From contig DJVJ01000056.1 in NCBI GenBank assembly GCA_002441135.1, positions 1-56,889 of the forward strand: DNA of 56,889 nucleotides, read 5' to 3'. A program made the translations under genes and the position numbers. The DNA is from Caryophanales bacterium UBA6259. Lineage in GTDB: Bacteria > Bacillota > Bacilli > Tepidibacillales > Tepidibacillaceae. Positions 26,660-35,379 of this stretch are shown here, piece after piece. Below the pieces are notes generated by a model that saw only the letters and a list, made by a program, of their open reading frames with translations, made no database searches and was not told where the DNA came from. Position 1 is the first letter of the stretch; the number at the start of each line of letters is the position of its first letter.

Positions 26660-28525
26660 ATGGTTTGGTTAGCATTACAAAATCTTTATTTTTTATTGAT
26701 TATTCCAATCATACTTCTCCTTTACCTATTAAAGAAAAAATATGAGGACCAAGAAATATCTAGTATTTTATTATGGAGAAGAATGATTTTAGATATAGAA
26801 GCAAATCAATGGTGGAAACGGCTACAGAAGAATCTTTTACTTTTTTTACAGCTATTGTTTGCTATATTGCTCATATTGGCATTATTAAAGCCGGTTTTTC
26901 CAACTGAACAATTAATTGCTAACCATTCGATTATCGTGCTAGATAACTCTGCAAGCATGCTAACAAAAGAAAAGGATAATACTCGGTTTGAATTAGCAAA
27001 GGAAGAAATACAAAAACGGATTAAGGCGCTTTCTAGTAATCAATTTATTACTCTGATCTTGGCCGAAGAAAAACCAAGGGTGTTAATATCCAAATCTTCA
27101 AATAAAGACCAAATAAGGAATATCTTAAACAGTATCTCTATTAATTTTGGAACTACCGATGATAGTGCTGCATTTTCCCTTGCTCATTCTATTGCGATGA
27201 CAGAAAAGGATACTGGAATTTTGTGGGTAAGTGATGGTGCCAATCAAACCTTTAGCACGACAGAAAGTATATCAAAGGAAATTCCATTTCAGCATTTGAT
27301 GATTGGAGCAGTACGAGAAAACGTTGCTATCACATCCTTTGTGACAATGGAGATGTCAAAGGGTATTCAGGGTATTATAAAAATGGATAATACAGGAAGC
27401 AGTGAAAAGCAAGGGAAATTATATGTATATACTGATGAAAAACAATTAATTGATGTTCATTCATTTGAAATAAAAGGAAAGTCTAGTTATTCTTATTTGT
27501 TAAATTCACTTCCAAAAAGTAGATATTATTTTGGAATGCTAGAGGTTGAAGGAGATTTTCTTGAACAGGATAATCAGCTTTATAGTGTTCTTTATCAGAA
27601 TAATGAAAGAACAGGCATTCTAGTTACTGAAGGAAATCGATTTCTGCAGCAGGGTCTAAGTCTAATGCAAAACTTTCAATTAACAAAGCTTGAACAAGTC
27701 CCTGATCAAATGGAAGAAAAAGCTGATATCTGGATTTTTGATAAGCAGATACCAACAAAACTTCCAGAAGGAAATCTATTAATCATCGCACCAACACAAT
27801 CGACTCCTTGGTGGTCTTATTTAGGTGAAAAAGAGGGACAAGGAACTCCAGAAGTTATGAAAAAAGACCATTCTGTTAATCAACATGTTCCATGGGAGCA
27901 GGTATATATTAATAAGCTGATTAAGTTAGAAAGTATGGATGGATTGGAAACGTTAGTTCGTTTAGGAGATGAGCCAGTAGTGACAGCTGGAATAGTTGAA
28001 GGACGAAAGATTGTTATTTTGCATTTTGATCTTCAGCAAAGTGATATGTCGTTACGTCCTGCATTTCCGATTTTCCTACATAATGTCGTGCAATGGTTAA
28101 CGCCGAAACAATCTTTACCGATTGGTAATGCAACTGCTGATGAATTAATAACGATTCCTTTTACGGCAAATACAATAGACCGTAAAATCATTTCTCCTTC
28201 AGGAGAAGAAACTACTATAGATATTAATCATGGGCTTAATCCATTATATAAGGTACCTAATCAAATTGGGCTTTATCAAATTAGTGAAAAAAATGAAGTC
28301 GAAGAACTTCAACGATTTTTCACAGTATCGATTAATGAGGAAGAAAGTAATATTGTTCCTAAAATGATTAATTTCTCAAACATTGAAGCAAATGAAGATG
28401 AGCAAAGTAATCAAATTGCTGACAATAAAAATATAGGGTATCGAGATTTATCGTACTGGTTTATTTGGTTAGCATTGATCGTATTAATAGTTGAAGGATT
28501 TTTCTATTATCGAGGTTATGAATAG
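26660..28525 (+). CDS. BatA-like membrane protein with VWA domain
   Basis: 621 residues: an N-terminal aerotolerance-type (BatA) region with two helices (NLYFLLIIPIILLLYLL and LLFLQLLFAILLILALL), a VWA domain from about 90 with IIVLDNSASM (MIDAS DxSxS), a beta-rich extracytoplasmic part, and a C-terminal helix (WFIWLALIVLIVEGFFYY). The topology puts the VWA domain outside the membrane. Together with MoxR and DUF58 it forms the core of a MoxR-VWA chaperone-like system. Confidence 0.87.
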   Translation: MVWLALQNLYFLLIIPIILLLYLLKKKYEDQEISSILLWRRMILDIEANQWWKRLQKNLLLFLQLLFAILLILALLKPVFPTEQLIANHSIIVLDNSASMLTKEKDNTRFELAKEEIQKRIKALSSNQFITLILAEEKPRVLISKSSNKDQIRNILNSISINFGTTDDSAAFSLAHSIAMTEKDTGILWVSDGANQTFSTTESISKEIPFQHLMIGAVRENVAITSFVTMEMSKGIQGIIKMDNTGSSEKQGKLYVYTDEKQLIDVHSFEIKGKSSYSYLLNSLPKSRYYFGMLEVEGDFLEQDNQLYSVLYQNNERTGILVTEGNRFLQQGLSLMQNFQLTKLEQVPDQMEEKADIWIFDKQIPTKLPEGNLLIIAPTQSTPWWSYLGEKEGQGTPEVMKKDHSVNQHVPWEQVYINKLIKLESMDGLETLVRLGDEPVVTAGIVEGRKIVILHFDLQQSDMSLRPAFPIFLHNVVQWLTPKQSLPIGNATADELITIPFTANTIDRKIISPSGEETTIDINHGLNPLYKVPNQIGLYQISEKNEVEELQRFFTVSINEEESNIVPKMINFSNIEANEDEQSNQIADNKNIGYRDLSYWFIWLALIVLIVEGFFYYRGYE

Positions 28526-28560
28526 TACACATCTATCTCGAAAAAAGAGTGGTGATTTAA

Positions 28561-31431
28561 TTGAGAATAGACTTTCTTCATCCCTATTATTTAATTTTAT
28601 TAGTACCAACTTTACTTTCTATCGCTTGGTGGTTTAAAAAGCAAAAGAGAGTAACTGGGTTGAGAAGGTTTTTAATTGCAGGTATACGCTTCACAATCTT
28701 TATTTTCATCATCTTTGCCTTAGCGGGAATACAGGTTCTTTCCCCTGTCAAAGACCAAAGAATCATCTTTGTTGTTGATCGTTCTGATTCGATGAAGGAT
28801 AGTCATCAAATGCATGCCTTTATCCAGGACGCAGTAAATAATAAAAAGGCGAATGACCAGTATGCCATAATATCAGTGGGTCATGAATCAAAGGTGGAGC
28901 AGCCAATAAGTATTCGTAAAGAAGTACCCTTCTTTACTACTGAACTTAATCAAAAAGCAACAAATTTAGCAGATGGTTTACGATTAGCGACTGCTCTTCT
29001 AAATCAAGAACAACAAGGGAGAATTGTGCTTTTAACCGATGGTTTAGAAACACATGGAAATGCTATAGAAGAAAGTCAATTTATCCGCGATCTTGGAATT
29101 AACATCGATGGCGTCTATTTTGAGAAACCGATTGAAGAGGAAGTATTATTAGCTAATTTTCGACTTCCAGATCAAATGCAGCTTAATCAAGAAATGGAAG
29201 CCACCGTTCAAGTAAATAGCAATATATCAACAACTGGGTTGCTTCGTTTTTATGAAGGAAATAAAGAGGTTGCTCAACAAAAAATTAAAATTGAAAAAGG
29301 AAAAAACCAGTTTTTATTTCAACAAAAGATGGAAGAAGAAGGTTTTCATCGTTATCGGGTTGAGCTTACAGCAGAAAAAGATACGATTCAAGCGAATAAT
29401 CAGGTGCATGGTTTTATCCAAGTAGAAGGAAAGCCCCAAATATTAGTGATTGAAGGACATCCAGATGCTGCCTATAATTTGATTGAAGTATTAAAGGCAG
29501 GAAAAATGGCGGTTGAGGTAAGAACACCTGACTTACTCCCAAAGGAGCTCGAGGATTATAAGCAGTATACCTCAATTATTTTAGCCGATACAGAAGCAAC
29601 TCAAATTAGTGATCTGGATATGGAAAGAATTAGAACATCTGTACGGGACCTTGGGATTGGATTAATTATGACTGGTGGCGAGGATAGCTTTGGAATGGGA
29701 GGTTGGTTTAAAACCCCTATCGAGGAGGCGCTACCTGTTTATATGGATTTAAAAGGCAAGGAAGAAATTCCATCCTTAGGTCTTGTGCTAGTTATCGATA
29801 AATCTGGGAGTATGGCAGGAGGGCCTCAGGGAGTTAATAATATGGAATTAGCGAAAGAGGCCGCAATTCGAGCAACAGAGATGCTAACCAAACAGGATCA
29901 AATAGGAGTTATCGCATTTGACGGTGCACCTTGGGTGGTCGTTGAAGCTCAGAACGTGGATGACCTTGCTAGTATTCAAGAAAAGATTAGTAGAATACAA
30001 GCGGATGGGGGAACAGATATCCTTCAAGGATTGTTAACTGCCAATGATCAATTTAAAAAGATTAATACGAAAAGAAAGCATATTATTCTTTTAACAGATG
30101 GACATTCGGGCCATCAAGATGATTACGAAGCCTTAATTCAAGAATTTAAAGATCAAAAAATTACGGTTTCAACGGTTGCGATTGGCGATGGAGCAGATCA
30201 AGGTCTTCTTGAGTACATTGCCAATCTTGGGAAGGGAAGACATTATTTTAGTAATGATCCAACAAGTATCCCGAAAATTGTAAGTAAGGAAACCGCCTTG
30301 GCCAGCAGGACATACATTGTAGATAAACCACAAATTCCAATCAAAGTGAATACGAAGGAGTGGCCGACATTAAATCATCCTCTCCCGGCCTTAAAAACCT
30401 ATGTGGCAACAAGTCCAAAGCAAACCGCTGAAATTAACTTAATGAGTCAGGAGCAAGATCCTATTTTGGCAAGATGGCAGTATGGCTTAGGAAGAGCAGT
30501 TGCATGGACAAGTGATATAGAAGGGAAATGGTCTACTCATTGGGTAAATTGGCCAAATTATGCCCAACTATGGAGTGAAATCATCAGTTGGACATTTCCA
30601 CAAAAAGAACAGGGAAAATGGAAAATCGATACTAAAATAGATGGGGTATCAGGCAAAATAAATGTTGAATTACCTGAAGGCGCACCTCTTCCACAGCAAT
30701 TAAATGCTGTTATTATCGACAAAGAGATGAATCGAGAAGAAATATCATTAAAGCCAATCGCACCAAATCAATTAGAAGGTAATTTTCTTGTTGATCAAGA
30801 AGGAACTTATATCATTCAGGTTATTGAATTAGAAGAAGATCAAATTGTTGCTAGTCAAACAGATGGTCTAAACATTTCCTATTCTCCAGAATATGCCCTC
30901 TTTGATGGTGGTAAAGAGAAGCTTGATTCTATTATAAAAGCAAATGGTGGTAATATTTTAACAAACCCTGATCAAGTATTCTTGAAGGAGATAGAATCAA
31001 AGTGGATGCACCAAACCATTACTGAATTATTGTTAATGTTAGCAATTTTACTATGGCCAATGGATATTGCAATGAGAAGAATTCATTTTTCAAGCCACTG
31101 GTTCAATAGGTGGAAGGGTGTAAATCGAAAGCTTTCCAAGGAGGCTGATCTTCATGAGGAGCAATTGTCTGGTCTACTTGGTGCTAAAAAGAATAGTTTA
31201 CGTCTTGTGCCCAAAAGAAATAACTCTGATCTAAACAATAATGATAGATCAACATCAACCTTAGAAGTAGATATAACAAATGAAATGAGACAAAATATTA
31301 AAAATCAGGATAGAACAAATACAGTGAAATTAAAGGAGATTCAAAATCAAAGGCAAAACCAACAAGAAGAGCAGGAGTCTAATGATCTCTTTAAACGATT
31401 AATTGATGCAAAGAAAAAAAGAGATAAATAG
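28561..31431 (+). CDS. Large membrane protein with two VWA domains and a GATase1-like domain
   Basis: 956 residues. Two N-terminal helices (LILLVPTLLSIAWWF and FTIFIFIIFALAGIQVL) are followed by a first VWA domain from about 70 (FVVDRSDSM), Ig-like segments and a glutamine-amidotransferase-like region at about 285-390 (ILVIEGHPDAAYNLIEVL, IMTGGEDSFGMGGWF). A second VWA domain starts near 400 (LVIDKSGSMAGG, LLTDGHSGHQDD). After a further beta-rich part comes one C-terminal helix (ELLLMLAILLWPMDIAM) and a charged cytoplasmic tail of about 105 residues. Both MIDAS motifs are intact. TTG start. It ends the operon, with a terminator about 15 bases later. Confidence 0.85.
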   Translation: MRIDFLHPYYLILLVPTLLSIAWWFKKQKRVTGLRRFLIAGIRFTIFIFIIFALAGIQVLSPVKDQRIIFVVDRSDSMKDSHQMHAFIQDAVNNKKANDQYAIISVGHESKVEQPISIRKEVPFFTTELNQKATNLADGLRLATALLNQEQQGRIVLLTDGLETHGNAIEESQFIRDLGINIDGVYFEKPIEEEVLLANFRLPDQMQLNQEMEATVQVNSNISTTGLLRFYEGNKEVAQQKIKIEKGKNQFLFQQKMEEEGFHRYRVELTAEKDTIQANNQVHGFIQVEGKPQILVIEGHPDAAYNLIEVLKAGKMAVEVRTPDLLPKELEDYKQYTSIILADTEATQISDLDMERIRTSVRDLGIGLIMTGGEDSFGMGGWFKTPIEEALPVYMDLKGKEEIPSLGLVLVIDKSGSMAGGPQGVNNMELAKEAAIRATEMLTKQDQIGVIAFDGAPWVVVEAQNVDDLASIQEKISRIQADGGTDILQGLLTANDQFKKINTKRKHIILLTDGHSGHQDDYEALIQEFKDQKITVSTVAIGDGADQGLLEYIANLGKGRHYFSNDPTSIPKIVSKETALASRTYIVDKPQIPIKVNTKEWPTLNHPLPALKTYVATSPKQTAEINLMSQEQDPILARWQYGLGRAVAWTSDIEGKWSTHWVNWPNYAQLWSEIISWTFPQKEQGKWKIDTKIDGVSGKINVELPEGAPLPQQLNAVIIDKEMNREEISLKPIAPNQLEGNFLVDQEGTYIIQVIELEEDQIVASQTDGLNISYSPEYALFDGGKEKLDSIIKANGGNILTNPDQVFLKEIESKWMHQTITELLLMLAILLWPMDIAMRRIHFSSHWFNRWKGVNRKLSKEADLHEEQLSGLLGAKKNSLRLVPKRNNSDLNNNDRSTSTLEVDITNEMRQNIKNQDRTNTVKLKEIQNQRQNQQEEQESNDLFKRLIDAKKKRDK

Positions 31432-31445
31432 TAGTTTTCGATTTT

Positions 31446-31479
31446 ATAAGCATAGATTAACTTTTCTATGCTTATTTTT
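31446..31479 (+). terminator. Terminator of the MoxR/VWA operon
   Basis: ATAAGCATAG (31446-31455) pairs perfectly with CTATGCTTAT (31466-31475) around a 10-base loop and is followed by TTTTTG. Confidence 0.88.
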
Positions 31480-31601
31480 GTTTGAATATTGGTTAAAGCG
31501 TTAAAGTGTAAATGAGATTTAAGAAAAAGAAGGAAAAATACAATATTTATCTAACCTATATAGTATAAACTTGAAAAAATTTTACGTCAGGGGTATACTA
31601 C

Positions 31602-32858
31602 ATGATCCAAGAATCGTCCATTCGTATGTTTGATCTTGTTATGTCATTATCTGAGGCAGTTGATTTAGTTGATCAATCTGTAACCAATCATCATATGCAA
31701 GTTGCCTATATTGCCTTTAGCATTGCTCAAGAGCTTCGTTTATCACGTGATCAACAAACAGAATTACTTTTTGCAGGTGCTCTTCATGATATTGGAGCAC
31801 TTTCCTTAAAAGAAAGAGTTGATACATTTGACTTTGAATATAATTTGTCTGATGCTCATGCTGAATTAGGCTATAAACTTTTAAAACATTCTATTTTATT
31901 CAGTAAAATTGCTCAAATTATACGATTTCATCATGTCCATTGGGATAATGGCAAAGGGCAGGCTTTTTTTAATCATCAAGTTTCTTTAGGAAGTCATATT
32001 CTTCATGTTGCTGATCGTATTGCTGTATTAATTAAAAAGAATGTGTTTATTCTTAGTCAACGAAAGGAGATTATCTCAAAAATTAAAGAAAATAATCATA
32101 CTCATTTTCACCCTGAGATAGTGCAAGCTTTTGAAGGAATTGCAAAAAAAGAAGCTTTTTGGCTTGATCTTGCTTCTAAGTCTATTGATTCCATATTATT
32201 AAATCAATGTGGTATTGGTTTAGTGGAATTAGATATGAACCGCTTAATTGAAATTACGAAATTATTTTCAAAAATAATTGACTTTCGTAGTAAATTTACA
32301 GCCTCACATTCTAGTGGAGTAGCAGCAATTTCAGAAAAATTAAGTATGTTATATGGCTTTTCTGAAAAAGAAAGTCAACTTATGAGAGTTGCAGGTTATC
32401 TCCATGATATCGGTAAATTGGCCATTCCAACGGAAATTCTTGATAAACCAGGTAAGCTTACAAAAGAAGAGTATGAAATTATCAAATCTCATACCTATTA
32501 TACCTATCGAATTTTAGAAAGGGCAGGATTACATCAGATTAAAGGATGGGCAGCATTTCATCATGAGCAATTAGATGGTAAAGGATATCCTTTTCGCTTA
32601 AGTGGAGATGAATTGACCTTAAAGTCAAGAATTCTTGCGGTGGCGGATGTTTATACTGCATTAACTGAAGACCGCCCTTATCGAAAAGGAATGTCTAAAG
32701 AACAAGCATTGACCATTATATTGAGCATGGTTGAAAAAAGAAAACTGGATTCAAATGTTGTAAAGGTATTGGTGGATAATTTAGAAGTTATTGAAAGTAC
32801 GCGAAATCAAGCCCAATCATCTACTCTGGAAGAATATGATGATTTCGTTAGTGAATAA
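31602..32858 (+). CDS. Tandem HD / HD-GYP signalling protein
   Basis: The 418-residue soluble protein holds two HD domains. The first (about 25-170) has H30/H31 and H62-D63 in LFAGALHDIGALS, with FHHVHWDNG at 109-117. The second (about 230-395) is a full HD-GYP, with H268-D269 in LHDIGKLAIP, SHTYYTYRIL, HHEQLDGKGYP at 320-330, and ADVYTALTEDRPYRKG. HD-GYP domains usually hydrolyse cyclic di-GMP. The first HD domain has metal ligands but a shortened GYP loop (NGKGQ), so it may be sensory. It is a single-gene unit; RBS AGGGG. Confidence 0.88.
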   Translation: MIQESSIRMFDLVMSLSEAVDLVDQSVTNHHMQVAYIAFSIAQELRLSRDQQTELLFAGALHDIGALSLKERVDTFDFEYNLSDAHAELGYKLLKHSILFSKIAQIIRFHHVHWDNGKGQAFFNHQVSLGSHILHVADRIAVLIKKNVFILSQRKEIISKIKENNHTHFHPEIVQAFEGIAKKEAFWLDLASKSIDSILLNQCGIGLVELDMNRLIEITKLFSKIIDFRSKFTASHSSGVAAISEKLSMLYGFSEKESQLMRVAGYLHDIGKLAIPTEILDKPGKLTKEEYEIIKSHTYYTYRILERAGLHQIKGWAAFHHEQLDGKGYPFRLSGDELTLKSRILAVADVYTALTEDRPYRKGMSKEQALTIILSMVEKRKLDSNVVKVLVDNLEVIESTRNQAQSSTLEEYDDFVSE

Positions 32859-32967
32859 GTATAGGTATTTTATTTAAATATTTGGTATAGTATATGTAGA
32901 ATAAAAATATTAACAAAACCTATTCTAAAATTAACAACTCGTATTTGTGAAAGCAGGGGAGAATGAA

Positions 32968-34665
32968 ATGAGACCGTACAAACAAAGTCAAGATGGTTCA
33001 ATCTACACAATTTTAAAAGGAAAAAATTTGCTAGCAACACCATACTTAAATAAGGGATCTGCATTTACGGAAGAAGAGAGAAAAGAGCTCAATCTAGAAG
33101 GTTTATTGCCTCCAACTATTTTGACTTTAGAAGAACAAGCACGTCGTGCATATCTACAATATCAAGCTGCATCAAATGACATTCAAAAAAGTAATTCATT
33201 AAATGATTTACATAGTCGAAATATGGTATTGTTTTATCGTTTATTAACTGACAATTTAGGGGAAATGCTCCCTATTATTTATACACCAACCGTTGGTCAA
33301 TCCATTCAGGAGTATAGTCAGCATTATCATCGCCCAGATGGGTTATATTTATCCATTAATGAGGCTGATATGATGGGGAAAGCAATTGAGAATACCGGGA
33401 TGGGTGCTAAGGATATAGATTTAATTGTTGTAACAGATTCAGAAAGTATTCTTGGTATTGGAGATTGGGGCGTTGGTGGTATCAATATCGCTGTTGGTAA
33501 ATTAGCTGTTTATATTGCTGCTGCAGGAATTGATCCAAGTAGAGTTCTACCAGTAGTACTCGATGTTGGAACCAACAACAAAAAATTATTAGAAGACCCT
33601 TTATACTTAGGAAACCGTCATGAGCGTATAAAAGGTGAAGAATACAATCAATTTATTGATCGCTTTGTTAGACAAATTACAAAAAAATTCCCAGATGCTT
33701 TATTACATTGGGAAGATTTAGGGAATATTAATGCTCGTCATATCATGAAAGAATATGGAAATCGACTTTTAACTTTTAATGATGATATTCAAGGAACCGG
33801 AGTTGTAACTTTATCAGCAATACTAACTGCGTTAAAAATAACGAAAACATCCTTAAAGGATCATCGTATTCTTATTTTTGGTCCTGGTTCAGCAGGAATT
33901 GGTAATGCAGATCAGATTCATAGCGCGATGCTGCTTGAAGGACTTTCTGAACAAGAAGCCTACGATAAATTTTGGGCTTATGATTACCAAGGTTTACTAA
34001 CTAGTGATATGGAAGATTTAGCTCCATTTCAACAACCTTATGCCAGAAAAGTAGAAGAAATTGAAAATTGGGAGAAAGCTAGCGACAATAAGGTTTCACT
34101 ATTAGAAGTCGTTAAACAAGTAAAACCAACTATTCTTATTGGAACTTCTGGAGTATCAGGTGCATTTACAGAGGAAATAATAAAAGAAATGGCAAAGCAT
34201 GTAGAACGTCCAGTAATCATGCCAATGTCGAATCCAACAAGACTAGTGGAAGCTACGCCTGAAAATATTATCCAGTGGACCGATGGAAAAGCATTAGTTG
34301 CTACAGGTAGTCCATTTGGGTCAGTAGAGTATAATGAGAAAACAATTGAAATTGGCCAAGCAAATAATGCATTGGTGTTCCCAGGACTTGGTCTAGGAGC
34401 AATTGTTGTAAGAGCAGAACGATTTACAGATTCCATGTTTAACGAAGCTGCCAATGCGATCGCAAAAATGGCCGAAAAGTTGACTGATGGAGATATTCTT
34501 TTACCAACCATTAAAGATTTACGCAAGGTATCAATTGCAGTAGCAACTGCAGTCGCAGAGGCTGCAGTTAGGGATGGAGTAGCTACAATAAATAAAGAAA
34601 ATGTGGAAGCTGCAATTGAGGACACAATGTGGCACCCTGTCTATAAACCAATTCATAGCTGTTAA
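32968..34665 (+). CDS. maeA: NAD-dependent malic enzyme (large form)
   Basis: It decarboxylates malate to pyruvate with reduction of NAD. The 565-residue product is close to the large bacterial type (B. subtilis MalS/MaeA). Motifs are LPIIYTPTVGQSIQEYSQ, VVTDSESILGIGDWGVGG (NAD-binding and substrate region), the metal-site segment HWEDLGNINARHIM, FNDDIQGTGVVTL, and the Rossmann motif IFGPGSAGIG. The start is set at ATG 32968, 6 bases after AGGGGAG. The in-frame GTG at 32947 precedes the RBS. A good terminator follows. Which of the B. subtilis paralogues is the true orthologue cannot be decided here. Confidence 0.94.
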   Translation: MRPYKQSQDGSIYTILKGKNLLATPYLNKGSAFTEEERKELNLEGLLPPTILTLEEQARRAYLQYQAASNDIQKSNSLNDLHSRNMVLFYRLLTDNLGEMLPIIYTPTVGQSIQEYSQHYHRPDGLYLSINEADMMGKAIENTGMGAKDIDLIVVTDSESILGIGDWGVGGINIAVGKLAVYIAAAGIDPSRVLPVVLDVGTNNKKLLEDPLYLGNRHERIKGEEYNQFIDRFVRQITKKFPDALLHWEDLGNINARHIMKEYGNRLLTFNDDIQGTGVVTLSAILTALKITKTSLKDHRILIFGPGSAGIGNADQIHSAMLLEGLSEQEAYDKFWAYDYQGLLTSDMEDLAPFQQPYARKVEEIENWEKASDNKVSLLEVVKQVKPTILIGTSGVSGAFTEEIIKEMAKHVERPVIMPMSNPTRLVEATPENIIQWTDGKALVATGSPFGSVEYNEKTIEIGQANNALVFPGLGLGAIVVRAERFTDSMFNEAANAIAKMAEKLTDGDILLPTIKDLRKVSIAVATAVAEAAVRDGVATINKENVEAAIEDTMWHPVYKPIHSC

Positions 34666-34695
34666 ACAATAAAAATCACAAATTACTTACATTTT

Positions 34696-34730
34696 ACCCT
34701 CTCGTAAAAATTTATGAGAGGGTTTATTTC
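34696..34730 (+). terminator. Terminator after malic enzyme
   Basis: ACCCTCTC (34696-34703) pairs with GAGAGGGT (34716-34723) around a 12-base loop, followed by a T-rich tail. Confidence 0.8.
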
Positions 34731-34834
34731 TGTCTTATTTACATGTTAAAAAGGAAGGAAACTACTGCCATGATGTAGAAATTGAATAGAGAAAGAAAAA
34801 TTACAATTTTGAAAACTTGGGGTAGGATAACTTT

Positions 34835-35209
34835 ATGAATCCAGAGCAAAATTTTAATATATCTGAATTGGCAACCGAATTTGATATCTCAACAAGAACA
34901 ATTAGATACTATGAAGAGATAGGATTATTGAACCCAAAAAGGGATGGAAATCGCAGAATATATACACGATCTGATCGAACACGATTAAAGCTTATATTGC
35001 GAGGAAAAAAATTCGGGTTTTCCCTAGAGGAAATAAAGGAAATGATTCAGTTATTTGATGAGGATCGAACAGGAAAAAGACAATTAGAAAAAACGATTGA
35101 ATATGGCAATGCAAAAATAAGCGAAATCGAAACTAGAATTATAGAATTAATAGAACTAAGGGATGCACTTACAAACTTAAAAAACGAATTTGAAAAAAAA
35201 TTAAAATAA
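34835..35209 (+). CDS. MerR-family regulator of acyl-CoA genes
   Basis: This 124-residue MerR protein has the N-terminal winged helix (NISELATEFDISTRTIRYYE ... GLLNPKRDGNRRIY), the second helical motif KKFGFSLEEIKEMIQLFD, and a C-terminal coiled coil for dimerisation. There are no Cys residues, so it does not sense metal. MerR proteins of this size next to acyl-CoA dehydrogenase genes commonly control branched-chain or fatty acyl-CoA catabolism (LiuR-like). It precedes acyl-CoA dehydrogenase by 170 bases, and a MerR-style dyad lies in that gap. Effector probably an acyl-CoA; inferred. Confidence 0.85.
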   Translation: MNPEQNFNISELATEFDISTRTIRYYEEIGLLNPKRDGNRRIYTRSDRTRLKLILRGKKFGFSLEEIKEMIQLFDEDRTGKRQLEKTIEYGNAKISEIETRIIELIELRDALTNLKNEFEKKLK

Positions 35210-35226
35210 AGTTGTAAAATTAGCTT

Positions 35227-35265
35227 AGCATACTAAATTAAACCATATTTAGTGTGCTTTTTTTA
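35227..35265 (+). terminator. Terminator after the MerR regulator gene
   Basis: AGCATACTAAAT (35227-35238) pairs with ATTTAGTGTGCT (35247-35258), with one wobble pair, then seven T. Confidence 0.87.
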
Positions 35266-35293
35266 TGCAAAAAAATATTAATACAATGTCATA

Positions 35294-35322
35294 TTGACGT
35301 TAACGTGAACGTAATATACTAT
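35294..35322 (+). promoter_or_regulatory. Promoter with MerR-type operator before acyl-CoA dehydrogenase
   Basis: TTGACG (35294-35299) is a -35, with TATACT (35315-35320) or TACTAT (35317-35322) as -10. Between and over them lies the dyad ACGTTAAC-GTGAACGT (35297-35312), seven of eight pairs matching. A MerR operator is normally placed between -35 and -10 like this. The best -10 spacing (15 or 17) is not the usual 19 of MerR-activated promoters, so repression is more likely. Confidence 0.65.
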
Positions 35323-35379
35323 ATATTTAGAATATTCAGAAAAGAAAAGAATACTTATAAAAAAATAGGAGGTAAAGAA

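Noticed and set aside
34038..34625. 195-codon frame antisense to malic enzyme
   Set aside because: Long but fully inside a recognised gene, and with no recognisable motif. It reflects codon bias of the sense strand.
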